Below, one piece after another: positions 44,054 through 56,820 of a stretch of 64,000 nucleotides of DNA. The stretch is from assembly GCA_018292915.2 (NCBI GenBank), contig JACVVK020000052.1:1810001-1874000 (forward strand). The letters run 5' to 3'. How positions within the stretch are numbered: the first letter of the stretch is position 1; the number at the start of each line of letters is the position of its first letter. Under the pieces are notes generated by a model that was not told where the DNA came from, ran no database searches, and was given only the letters and a program-made list of their open reading frames with translations. Source of the stretch: Batillaria attramentaria (taxonomy: Eukaryota > Mollusca > Gastropoda > Batillariidae). A program made the translations under genes and the position numbers.

Positions 44054-44313
44054 GCTTAGTTGGTATAGTTCACCCGTTAGGGGGTGCAAATGTATACCAC
44101 TCATGCGCAGGAGGGGCAAATAAACTCCAGTCATCCACTAAACGGGGGCGACTGTATCCCCGCAGCGCGTGAGGGGGTGCAAATGTACTCCGGGGTCTGG
44201 CGAGGTGAAATCACGTGACCGCTGACTTCGTTCTACGACTTTATGCGAAATATCGAAGGAACTGACAAGCATGCATTTTCACCCCCTAACGGGCGAACTA
44301 TACCAACTGAGCC
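44054..44313. mobile_element. MITE-2: 260 bp inverted-repeat element with 8 bp duplication
   Basis: Left end GCTTAGTTGGTATAGTTCAC then CCGTTAGGGGGTG; the right end is the complement (CACCCCCTAACGGGCG then AACTATACCAACTGAGC). The arms are about 38 nt with few mismatches. GTACTTAC lies on both sides (44046-44053 and 44314-44321), an 8 bp target duplication typical of hAT, P or Merlin-type elements. No ORF is present, so it is non-autonomous. The interior carries direct repeats of AGGGGGTGCAAATGTA. Confidence 0.85.
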
Positions 44314-45004
44314 GTACTTACCGGCCTGTGATTTATACAAACGGGTGAGAGAGACAGCAGTAAGAAGGTAAGTACTAAATGGACGTACACATCCATCGCC
44401 TGGAACATTATCCAGAGCGAGGCCCACCCGCGGTGCCACGCCGTTTTTGACAGGAACCAGGGGGAGGCAATCGAGCCGGTTCGCGACAGGCGCTGGACAC
44501 GATTTGTTTAATCCTGGGGCCATGAGGTGTGTCTGATAAATGTCTTGCCCGCCGAACATCCTCCTCTCTCTCTCTCTCTCTCCCTTGGGGCTTGTAGCTG
44601 CTTGTGCACTCATCACCAGCCCGTTGTGAGCTGTGCCAGAGAATGGCCACTCTCTGTTCTTTTCTCTGATGGTCGTACAACTAACCATAACAGTGTACTG
44701 ATTTACCGGTTCGGACTTTGATCGGGGGAGACTGCGGTCAGGTTGCTGACCTGTTGTCAAGGTCGTCATTGCCTCAACAGTCCTGGTTCAGCAAAATCAA
44801 TGGACTGTGGTTGTTGTAAGACCGAATAAGATTGTGATGTACCACAGACCAGACCAAGATCCCTGGTTTGCACAGTCTGTAATATATATTATTTTTATAA
44901 TTTTTTTTTTCAGAGAGTTACGGCAAATTACCATTTTTTAAAATTTTAATACTGCTGCGTGTACAGTCCCTAATATTACATCGTGAGAGAGTTTGGCTTC
45001 GGGA

Positions 45005-45175
45005 GGGGAGCCGGGGTGGTCGAATGGTAGAGCGTTGGACTTCCAATACTCGGGTCGTGAGTTCGAATCCCGGCTGGGGCCAAATGTTTGTGCTGGCTTT
45101 TTCATCGTTGCCCCGTCTTGATATCACCCGTATGGGGTGGAAAAGGACGTTAAACCCCCAAAACACCCCCCCCCC
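45005..45175 (+). mobile_element. SINE-A, full length with exact target duplication
   Basis: The best-preserved forward copy. It has head GAGCCGGGGTGGTCGAATGG, B box GAGTTCGAATCCCGGC, body GTTTGTGCTGGCTTTTTC and CGTTGCCCCGTCTTGATATC, end GGTGGAAAAGGACGTTAAAC and a C-rich tail. TTGGCTTCGGGA flanks it at 44993-45004 and 45176-45187. Both pol III promoter boxes are preserved. Confidence 0.95.
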
Positions 45176-45762
45176 TTGGCTTCGGGAAAACAAAATTGAC
45201 GTATTCATTACAATTGCATTTTATGCGTGTATGAGTGGGCAACAGAAAATGGAAAACCCGTACTAGCTCAGTCTGACATGTCGGCACGATGTCCTGTCAC
45301 GGCCAAAGTATTGAAGCCCGCTCTGTTCTCAGTAATTCTCAGTTCTGTGCTCGCGGTTGACACCAGGATGCAAACTGCAGGCAACAGGAGTGTCAGATTG
45401 CACGCGCTGTGCATTTTCGTTCCGCTCAGCTTGACGTAAATAGAAGCGATGTCCGTGATAAATTCACACTTGTGTCGCATCAATCCGCCATATTGCCGAA
45501 TGCAGTCTCGAGAGAGTTTGGGACTGCCACGGCTCAGTTCCGGTTTTATCAGAACGAGGCTGATTGACGATAAACGGTGTCGCCCTTTGTCCCTAGAGGA
45601 CCCTGTAGCTTAATGGGAACTGAGAAAGGTGTTAGCGTGCAAATTAATGAAACCATTACATAGGGAGATTTTTTCCCTCCCTGATGTTAGATCAGCCTTG
45701 CGTTTAATGTACCGGCAAAAAAGTCAGAAACGTCTGGCTTGAAGACATTTGTGCGTCACAGA

Positions 45763-45972
45763 TTTTTTTTTTTTTTTCAGTTTTGCTGCCCCAACTCTTT
45801 TGCCAGCTCCAGTGGCGTTCCACCCTGGGTGGAATCCACGGAGGGCTCGAAAGCTGGGGCAATTTTTATTATGCATGATGATGGAGATGAGGATGATGGT
45901 AAGATGATGCTATGGGGGTCCGTGTGGTTTGGGACTGCGGGACAGTGCCGCATTCCACGCTTCCTGTCATGT
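45763..45972 (-). mobile_element. SINE-L copy, 5' truncated
   Basis: Reverse copy of the SINE-L 3' half: T run (45763-45777), then GCTGCCCCAACTCTTTTGCC, GATGATGGAGATGAGGATG, CCGTGTGGTTTGGGACTGC and CATTCCACGCTTCCTGTCAT. The head is absent. No certain target duplication was found. Confidence 0.85.
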
Positions 45973-46345
45973 CAGTGCCAAGTAACAGCTCTCTTTCAAG
46001 GCTAAGCAATCCGCTTCTATTAATTTTAGGTATGTTTACTTATTAATTAGACTAAATATGCCGTGTGATTGTTGAAATCAGAAAGTTACAGTGTATACAT
46101 CCCTTCAATGTGATCAGATACAGACTTTCAAGTAACTCCACAACTGAGCAGCTCAACAAATACTGGGTAACGTGGGTTGTGAGTGGAAATTGAAACTGAT
46201 TCCCAGGACACCATGTAACACACGTAAACAACAAGAAGCCGGAACGTTCTGTCGAGTGACTGAAAGCTGGCCTGCCTGAAGTGTTTACTGTCGCACATGT
46301 CAGTGACTGACAAGCGGACAGACTCGAAGACACCACGGACGCACA

Positions 46346-46525
46346 GACAGTTTGTTGGTTGGTTGGTTGCACCATACAATAGGGATGATATCAAAGACGG
46401 GGCAACGACTGAGGAAACATCCAGCACAAAGTTTTGGCTCCAGTGAGCCGGGATTTGAACTCACGGAACGAGCATCATGGCCGGAGTACTATTCACACAA
46501 CCAGCTACACTGTACCGGTTCCCCT
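46346..46525 (-). mobile_element. SINE-A, diverged, with a small insertion
   Basis: The complement has GGATGATATCAAAGACGGGG, CCAGCACAAAGTTTTGGCTC, GGGATTTGAACTCACGG. A few extra bases near GACTGAGGAAAC interrupt the body, and the tail is TTGG repeats. Confidence 0.75.
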
Positions 46526-47160
46526 GTACAGACAGACAAAACTCCATTGGCTGGGGACCGGACTGAAACTAACCAACTATAAAAAATGATGATAATGCAA
46601 CAATAGTTACGACAATTACTACCATAACAGCAAAAAACAACACGAAAGGCTGCTTCTGGCAAACAACAGCTACAACACCCGGCCACCAGCAACAGGACTT
46701 TAGCAGCACTCCAGTCTCTCAGGGTTCGTATATCAATATCGCTTACGCACATCAAAGTTTCACAGGTGTACTGATAAGCATCTGCATGTGGAACGAAATC
46801 ACGAGAAGGAAGTCCTGCTCCTAGTGTCAACACAATTAACGCCTGACGATCAATGAGAGCAAAACACTATCACACGCCCGTTTCTGGTTCGAGCCCTCCC
46901 CCCAAGGGCAAGGTATTCTGTTTCTGATCCAGCTGGATCTGCGCTTGAACATGGAGCAGCAGGATCTCCGCCTGGGGTCTGTATACCTTCCGCGTAGCTC
47001 GTGCATCAGTGCAAACAAGGAAAAGCCGAAGCGCCAATCACGTCAGATCCACGGCGGTTAGACCTTTTTTTTTAAAAAATGACACTAGGAAGATAAAAAA
47101 AAGCAGGATAACTGAGTGAACAGAGGAAGGACAAAGAATAATCGCAGGTTTGAGAACTGA

Positions 47161-47233
47161 GACGTCATCTGAAAAAAAGGGTCTAAGCGCCTATCAAACC
47201 CATGGCCCTAGGCCCTTTTGTTTTCAAATGACG
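47161..47233. repeat. HP palindromic repeat, copy 10
   Basis: GACGTCATCTGAAAAAAAGG, GTCTAAGCGCC pairs with GGCCCTAGGCCCTTTTGTTT, TCAAATGACGTT around TATCAAACCCAT. The loop is in the opposite sense to copies 1 and 14, as expected if a palindrome can lie either way. Confidence 0.85.
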
Positions 47234-47329
47234 TTAGGAAAAATGCACACCCCAAAAAACAAACAAACAAAACAAAACAGGATAACTGAGTGAGCACAAG
47301 AAGGACAAAGAATAATCGCACTTTTGAGA

Positions 47330-47392
47330 AGATGCCATCTGAAATAAGGATCTAAGCGTATATCAAACCCGGGTGACGGTAGAATGGTCGTT
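47330..47392. repeat. HP repeat, copy 11, right arm deleted
   Basis: CCATCTGAAATAAGGATCTA, AGCGTATATCAAACCCG then directly GTGACGGTAG. The right arm is lost but the outer end remains, which suggests deletion through the hairpin. Confidence 0.7.
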
Positions 47393-47551
47393 AAAAAAAA
47401 ATGACACAGGCCGGAGAAGGGCACAGAAGAACAGAGAGAAAATCAGTCAAGGGTAAGTAGTGGAGATCTGAACACGTTCGAAGGATCTTTTAAAAATGAC
47501 ACAGGAGAAGTGCACAGAAAAACACAAATTGAGAAAATCGCAAGAACGAGA

Positions 47552-47625
47552 AGACATCATCTGAAAAATAAAGCCTAACCGCTTCAAATACCGCTTCAAA
47601 TACCTTTCCTTCCACACGACGGTAG
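47552..47625. repeat. HP repeat, copy 12
   Basis: CATCATCTGAAAAATAAAGC, CTAACCGC and ACCTTTCCTTCCACACGACG, GTAG, with the centre CTTCAAATACCG partly duplicated. Confidence 0.65.
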
Positions 47626-47724
47626 ATGGGTCCTGTAAAACGACGGCAGACGGATACTTTAAAACGGCACAGGCCAAGTGGACGGATGATGAAAAGGGAG
47701 AAAATTACAGGTACTTGAAGACAC

Positions 47725-47796
47725 GACATCATCCGAAAAAAACAGCCTGTGCCTATAAAATCCGTGGATTTTATGTCCTTCCAGACAACCGTAGAA
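47725..47796. repeat. HP repeat, copy 13
   Basis: GACATCATCCGAAAAAAACA, GCCTGTGCC and TTATGTCCTTCCAGACAACC, GTAG around TATAAAATCCGTGGA. Stem decayed but ends kept. Confidence 0.6.
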
Positions 47797-47858
47797 GGAT
47801 AATTGAAAACGATGACAGGACACAGGAGACGTTGGAGAAGTTAGCAGCAGAAGAAGAA

Positions 47859-47909
47859 GGGGTGGGTGTTTAACGTTTAACGTCCTTTTCCGCCACGTAA
47901 GGGTGGTAC
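47859..47909 (-). mobile_element. SINE-A tail fragment
   Basis: Only the tail and end remain (GGTGGGTGTTTAACG, then TTTAACGTCCTTTTCCGCC, GTAAGGGTGG). It runs into (GAA)n/(GA)n at 47910-47960. Confidence 0.7.
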
Positions 47910-47924
47910 AGAAGAAGAAGAAGA

Positions 47925-47960
<36 letters not shown>
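47910..47960. repeat. (GAA)n(GA)n
   Basis: Seven GAA units then about 15 GA units, joined to the SINE tail fragment at 47859. Confidence 0.93.
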
Positions 47961-47962
<2 letters not shown>

Positions 47963-49059
47963 CACGAGTCAAAAGAAGACGTGAGGTGCTAAATATTCTT
48001 TCTCTTTACACACACTGTACAGGCAAAAGCTTTAGAGACAGCTCAAGGCGGCCTAAGCACGCCACATCAAAGGACGAGAGAAGGGGTAAATTATTAACAT
48101 TTTCATCCTATCGGCTCCAGCATCGAGCCTCGGGTGCTTCCGGACGCCTTTTATCGCCTACCCCCATCTCGCAGATAGGGGGGCGTCTGTTGCCAACCCT
48201 GCAACAATTTTCCTTATCCTCTGACTGACAGGTGGGATAAAAGCCAGTCACTTTCAAGAACAAGGAGGTAGGGGCGCTGTAAAGCAGAAGAGAAAGGGGG
48301 CGGGGGGTTGGAAGTGTGCAGAAAGTACAGAGTGGGGTAGGGGAGGGGGGTGGGGGTGCATGGGGTGCACACTCAAAAGGGGGAGGCGGGGCTTCGGGAG
48401 TGGAGAGGGCGGTGTAAGAGGTTTTAAGAAAATACACACACACACACACACACACAGACAAAAAAGGCACTAAATCAGGTCGTAGCCCATTCTAGAAACT
48501 CTTATTTCATCCAGTTTTATGTCAGGCGTTGAGTGCTTGCCGTTTTGAGGGCAGGAATCCGGTAGAGACAGAAGAAGGGGGGAAAAACGGCAGCCTGGCC
48601 AAAGGAAAGAAATGCGGGGCTTGACAAGACTGATGTGTAGAGCAAGGGGCTCTGTGATTGGATTACACTACTCGAGTGTCAAATAGCATTTCTCTCTCGC
48701 CGCGCTCGGCTGATAGTGTGACAGGAAAGTTCTCTTCAACTTTTTTTTTTTTTAAGGCAACATCACTGCTCGATTCTGGACTTAAACTGCACGATGATGA
48801 AATGTGTCCTCCTAAAATTACAAAAGGCTTTATTTATGCATTTTTTTTTTCCTGTAATGACGAATGTGCACGTGTCAAGTTTCGAGTCATCCGTCTTGAT
48901 AACTTTGCCTTCCTTGACTGAGTATATGCTTGAATGAACAGAATAAAACTCGCGTTTGCTGTAGTAATTTTGCGTTTGTCAAGCGCGCAGGTTTAGCGTT
49001 GCAGCGATGAAATCAGTAAACGTATTTTCTTGATTTATTTCAGAACTTTCTCAACAACT
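47961..49059. other. Unique sequence
   Basis: G-rich 48290-48400, (AC)n 48432-48456 and T runs 48740 and 48840. No gene supported. Confidence 0.55.
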
Positions 49060-49130
49060 CTATCATCATTAGGCACAAGGGCCTAAGCGCAATGGGTTTG
49101 ATAAGCTCTTAAGCCCTTTTATCATTTGAG
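49060..49130. repeat. HP palindromic repeat, copy 14
   Basis: Arms CACAAGGGCCTAAGCGC and GCTCTTAAGCCCTTTTATC enclose AATGGGTTTGATAA. The outer left is CTATCATCATT and the outer right CATTTGAG. Confidence 0.85.
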
Positions 49131-50320
49131 CTCAGAGTTGATCTCACCTACACTGGATTCACTCATCCGGTGATAAGCATTGTATTAGTTTGCGGTCTGC
49201 CGGAGGGTCACGGTTTGGTGACGGTGAGGTTCGATTTGAAAGAATGATTAAAGCTTAGAAAACTTTTAACTGTCCATGACGAAGGTGAAGAAATATTGTG
49301 ACGTTCTTGGAGACCCCCCTCCCCCCCCCCCCACACACAGATCGCTTCCCCACTAACGCCGCCATCCTACTGAATGCGAGATCGAGGCGGAAATCAGCAC
49401 CTATAATGACGGTGAACACCAGCCCCCCTCCCCCCTCCCCCTCCCCAACCCCTCCCCCCTCCTCTACTCCGCTGGGGTTCGTCAGTACCAACCTTGTAAT
49501 CTGTCAGCACATGAAAAATGACCGAACAGCTTCTGCTGAAACCATCAATGGTCGTCAAGGATAACACCAATTTATTGCCCATGCATCAAAGTGGCCCTGT
49601 CTCTCACCACCAGGTACTCCCTGCCACTCCAAATGGACTATGACATTCCCTGACCGCCCCCCAAACCACCCCCTTGCATTTGTCCGATCACTGGGACCGT
49701 CACTTAACCACGTCAATGACCATCCCGTAAATCAACGAGACGACCCGGCTGGCCAACAGACAACACGGACAAACGCTCACGTCATCAGGGGGGAACGGAA
49801 GCAGGGGGGGGGGGGGGGGGGTCTGGGAAAAGGGGCGTTAACTCTGACAGACGATCGTCCATCACGCGGCCAACCCACCTATGCTTAAGTGTGCTCATGC
49901 GCGACAATTAAACGAGCATGCACGAGCGCACACAGCACGCTCCTCCACTCACGCAACGGACACTAATCAACAATACAGATGGCCCCCCTATTCATTAACC
50001 CAGCCCCTGTCAGGAAAAGTAAAGGGTTAGGCAGCTCTCGCGGCCGCGGGACTCCCAATGAAAGGCTGTGTGTCTGGTTAGGTCACTAGTGTAGACCAGG
50101 CGTAAATCTTATCAGACGGCGATTGTCTACGAAAATTGGTCCGCATCCTGTTGTGACAGGTACACCTTTCTGACTGAGGCAGGGTGGCTTGTTCTGTCTG
50201 GAATCTACAGGCCAGCATAGACAGCCGCTGATTGCACGTGAAGCACTGCGCGGAATCGAATGAGACTGAGAAAATCTGACGATGCCTTTTCATTTATAAT
50301 TTATTTATTGGTATAGTATA
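49131..50320. other. Unique sequence with C/G runs
   Basis: C-rich 49313-49332 and 49424-49460, G-run 49804-49820. No gene supported. Confidence 0.55.
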
Positions 50321-50433
50321 GGGGTGGGTGGGTGGGGGTTTAAGGTTTAACGTCCATTTCAACCACATACGGGTGATAACAAGGACGGGGCAACGATGAA
50401 AAAGCCAGCACAAATATTTGGCCCCAGCCGGGA
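50321..50433 (-). mobile_element. SINE-A with its head replaced by a pentanucleotide repeat
   Basis: Intact tail and body (GTGGGTGGGTGGGGG, TTTAACGTCC, CAGCACAAATATTTGGCCCC). The sequence stops at CCAGCCGGGAAT, where (ATAGT)n begins. Confidence 0.85.
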
Positions 50434-50558
50434 ATAGTATAGTATAGTATAGTATAGTATAGCACAGCACAGCACAGCACAGCACAGCACAGCACAGTAT
50501 AGTATAGTATAGTATAGTATAGTATAGTATAGTATAGTTATTATTATTATTATTATTA
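50434..50558. repeat. Composite pentanucleotide (ATAGT)n(AGCAC)n(AGTAT)n(TTA)n
   Basis: AGTAT units, then about seven AGCAC units that differ at two transitions, then AGTAT units again, ending in (TTA)n. It begins exactly where the SINE at 50321-50433 is cut. Confidence 0.95.
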
Positions 50559-50589
50559 ATTTTAAATGACTTGGTTACCTTTGCATTGT

Positions 50590-50705
50590 CTGTTCAAGTG
50601 TTGGACTCAATTAAGCCGGCGGGTCGAGGGTTCGAACCCCGGCTGAGCCAAAATTTGTACAGGCTTTTCCAGTGCCCCCATCTTTGAAATCAGTCACCTT
50701 CGCGA
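50590..50705 (+). mobile_element. SINE-B-like head and partial body
   Basis: tRNA-like segment CGAGGGTTCGAACCCCGGC followed by CCAAAATTTGTACAGGC, the same junction as the SINE-B copy at 28.2-28.5 kb, then CCCCCATCTTTGAAATCA. No end motif is present. Confidence 0.6.
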
Positions 50706-50807
50706 TGCTCAGAACTGATACCGACTCTTGAGATTTTCTGAAAACGACCAACAATGCCTTGAACGAATGCCTTTATTCAAAAGTTTGGGGGACGATTTGT
50801 CTCAGTC

Positions 50808-50938
50808 AGGTAAGAACACCGGCTTGACTCTTGCTCAAATCCCAGTGTTTATGCTGGCTTTTTTATGGTTGCCCCGTCTTTGATATCACCCGTACTTGGT
50901 GGAAAAGGACGTTAAACCCCCAAAACACCCACCCACCC
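50808..50938 (+). mobile_element. SINE-A, head decayed
   Basis: Body TTTATGCTGGCTTTTTTATG, TTGCCCCGTCTTTGATATC, end GGTGGAAAAGGACGTTAAAC and tail CACCCACCCACCC are well preserved. The tRNA-like head upstream is barely recognisable. Confidence 0.82.
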
Positions 50939-52035
<1,097 letters not shown>

Positions 52036-52309
52036 GACATAAAAAGCATTATTTGAGAAAATCGACAGCCGGCTTTCTTCCGATGCACATGACTGGGTAA
52101 CCTTTTTTTTTTTTTTTTTTTTTAGTCGTGAACGTCCGGATTTAAATGCCACCACCACAAAAACAACCAACTGCACCAGTCAAGTCATATCACAAGGACC
52201 AAAAAAAAAAAAATTAAAAAAAATTGTATTCTTTTCTGAGGTTTGGTCATAAAGAGAAGGGCGCCTTGACTTCAACTTCCCAGCTGCCATAGCCAACATT
52301 TCACAGATG

Positions 52310-52386
52310 TACAGTCCTCCTGAAAAAGGACCTAAACACTTATGAAGTCCATGGCGCTTACACCCTTCTTTCAGATGAGGGTAGAG
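52310..52386. repeat. HP palindromic repeat, copy 15
   Basis: CTCCTGAAAAAGGACCTAAA and GGCGCTTACACCCTTCTTTC, AGATGAGGGTAG around TTATGAAGTCCAT. Confidence 0.75.
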
Positions 52387-52609
52387 ATGCGGTTAAGTAG
52401 CGGAACGGTATGGGAGGTGACAAAAGCCAAAACAGCGCAATCGGAGCCGTGTTCGTGACAAATGGGCTTTGACATTTGTGGTGTTTGTGGCAGTAAATGA
52501 TCGCCGAGAAAACCGACTCTGGTAATTATCGTCAGATCAGCTTGTGGGTCAGTGTTACGTCTTAGGGCGTTGTCCTACTCACCGGGTAAAAAAAGAAACC
52601 ACAACTGAC

Positions 52610-52869
52610 AACCCCCCCCCCCCACACACACACACACCACCACCACCACCACCACCACAACCACCCCCCCCCCCACCTCCACCCCATACACTCCCAAAGA
52701 AACAAAACAAAAAACCCCAAAACAAAACAAAAAAGCCAAACAAAAAACCCAATAAAAACAAAACCAAAAGCAACTAAAAACAACAAAACAAAACAAAACA
52801 AAACAAAACAAAACAAAACAAAACAAAACAAAACAAACAAAACAAAACAAAACAAAACAAAACAAAACA
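52610..52869. repeat. C runs, (CCA)n and (AAAAC)n
   Basis: C11, AC, (CCA)n and C11 to 52675, A/C-rich to 52772, then about 19 AAAAC units to 52869. Confidence 0.95.
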
Positions 52870-53280
52870 AGGAATGACTGTGCGGCTGTTTTGGACTGAA
52901 CTTCTTAGATGTGAACAGCTGCACAAGATTAAAGAAACACACACTGGTTAGCGTCTCCGCCAACTTGAGTTAACAGATAAACCCGGGCTGTTACAATGGC
53001 GCATGATTACCATCACACGACTGCAAAGTTAAAGCCCTCTGTGGGATATCGAGTCGTTCCCAGGAGCCTAAATGTACGTTTACTTTATTTTAAATTCTTT
53101 TTTTTTTTTTTTTTTTACTTATCGGACTCGCAGGTATGATACTTACTAACAATACAAGTTCTCAATCCGACAAAAATGACATACATTATGTGAAAGTGAC
53201 TTAGTTGGATAAACCATCTGCGTACGTCAAACTGTGCGTCTCTTTTTCTTAAACTTAAACTCTCTCTGTGTGTCTGTGTC

Positions 53281-53311
<31 letters not shown>

Positions 53312-54597
53312 CTCTCTTTCTCTCTCTCTCTCTCTCCGGATCTTTCACAGATCGGACACACAGAAGTGGCATAGTTGAACAACAGTCCCAAGTCCTCAAC
53401 TGATTCGACAACAGTGATATACATATCAGTCTCGACATGACTTTAGTTCGATAAACCAACTGCAAAAACATCGCAAAAACACAGCATTATAAAACAAACA
53501 ACAAAATGTACATCTACTGATCTGCCATACCACCGCTGTATCGAGGTAAACACATTCCAGTCACGTGACACTCAATGCATGCAGAACTGAGAAGACAAAA
53601 ATAACAGAGATCCGGCTAGTCTGAAACATTCTTTGGTACTGGGGAGAGCCACAGTTTTCGAAATGTCATGTCCCATTATATAACTATGCCGGTTTTGACT
53701 TAATTAATGCGATGCATCTTGATACTGAGAAGAACAAATCACTGAATCTCGAATGTCTGTCCAGGAAGCTCGAGCAGAAGGTTCGAGAACTCTCTGGCCT
53801 AGCTTTTAGGCCACAGTATTCTCGCCACGTGGATCCACCCACCCACACGTAAACACCCACAGCTCCAGCAAACTTGAAATTAAAAGAGACTGCAGCAGAA
53901 CCAGCTAAAGATATCTCGATTTTTATTTCTCGAGACAGCTTTCATGTCGTTGCGGGGCAGATTCTGGAGATGTAACAGCGTCAGGCACTCACGTCTCTCC
54001 TCAGTACTCGGCTCGCGTGGAGGCCTAAGAAATAAATGCCGACATCAAAGAGTCCTGACGCTCTGGAACCGGCGCTAACTTTTCACCTCGTCTCCCCCAG
54101 TTTGTCCGTGGAATTGAAAGCAGCATACGAGCAGTCGCTGTGGTTTAGATTCTCCTGTTTTACGCACCGGGTCCGCCTTTGAAGATGATGGCGCAGTTAG
54201 TATACACGGCGTGAACGGGATAGGCAGGTGGGACCCGCTTGAAAAACGCCAGTCTTCTCAGACAAAAAAGAAAGAAGAGAACCTAGCTCTGTTCTGGTAA
54301 ATGCTCGCACACGGTTTGCATCAATTTATTTGGCTGAAGGGAGACAAGAAGATGTGGCCAGCCTCGTCGATCTTCTGTGCAAAAAGGCGGCTAGAGAACA
54401 CGTACTCCACTGAGAAGAGTTGTATATACACCTAAAGCTATCGTGGACACACCCGCGGCAAGTTGATGCCCCGCTCAACAATGTCGACGTCAAGAATGTT
54501 TGTATTCGTCAACACCACCATGGATCATCATCCTACCCAGATCATGTATTGGTTCAGGCTTTAGCGATGTTAAATCAAGGTGAATACAGCCAGCGTT
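52870..54597. other. Unique sequence
   Basis: A T run (53098-53116) and the TCTG tract only. Confidence 0.55.
53261..53336. repeat. (TCTG)n(TC)n
   Basis: Imperfect TC/TG, five TCTG units, then TC. Confidence 0.92.
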
Positions 54598-54651
54598 TTT
54601 TTTTTTTTTTTTTTTTTAAACTGTTGAGAAAGCAGTCGACTTACACGTGTA

Positions 54652-54751
54652 ATTTATGGTATGGTATGGTATGGTATGGTATGGTATGGTATGGTATATG
54701 GTGTGGTGTGGTGTGGTATGGTATGGAATGGTGAGTGGTATGGTATGGAAG
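54652..54751. repeat. (TATGG)n pentanucleotide repeat
   Basis: About 18 units with GTGTGG variants in the centre, preceded by a T run (54598-54617). Confidence 0.95.
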
Positions 54752-56546
<1,795 letters not shown>

Positions 56547-56604
56547 CGCTCTTACTACAGGTATGTGGCTTTACCCGAGAGCAATCGTCGTTACGTAAAA
56601 CTCT

Positions 56605-56820
56605 TGAATCTAACAGCACCTGAAACACTCAGCGACATTTTGACTACCCCCCCCCCTCCCCGTGACTGACTACGTAGAGTTTGGACTGAAGAAGCGAAGC
56701 TGTTTACCTGGGACTGAGCGATCGTCTTTTAAATCGTTGCAGCACCGGAATCACTACCGGCCATTTTGAGTGTCCCCCGTGACTACTTACCATTTGGACT
56801 GAGGAAGTTATAACTGAGCT
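56605..56820 (+). repeat. Module G, two tandem copies
   Basis: AGCACCTGAAACACTCAGCG, ACATTTTGACTACCCCC, CGTGACTGACTAC and AGTTTGGACTGAAGAAG, followed by AGCACCGGAATCACTACCGG, CCATTTTGAGTGTCCCCC, GTGACTACTTACC, TTTGGACTGAGGAAG. Period about 125-130 bp. Confidence 0.7.

Larger units (their letters stand above)
47060..47850 (+). repeat. Tandem units of about 170-215 bp, each with an HP hairpin
   Basis: Four units share GATAACTGAGTGA(A/G)CA, GAAGGACAAAGAATAATCGC, AAAATGACAC(A/T)AGG and the HP module at the end. The first two units are close to each other; the last two have diverged (AATCGCAAGAACGAGAAGAC). Confidence 0.75.

Noticed and set aside
44054..44313. Reading MITE-2 as a tRNA-derived SINE because its end GGCTCAGTTGGTATAG resembles an A box
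   Set aside because: The sequence is repeated inverted at the other end, there is no B box or tail, and the duplication is 8 bp.
45005..45080. tRNA gene candidates at SINE heads (also at 184, 28793, 50600, 58940 and reverse copies)
   Set aside because: A and B boxes are present, but the anticodon stems do not form a proper cloverleaf or the sequence runs directly into a SINE body, and several are flanked by target duplications.
46352..46582. Possible short coding exons in 45-47 kb
   Set aside because: The frames coincide with a diverged SINE-A copy and its flanks.
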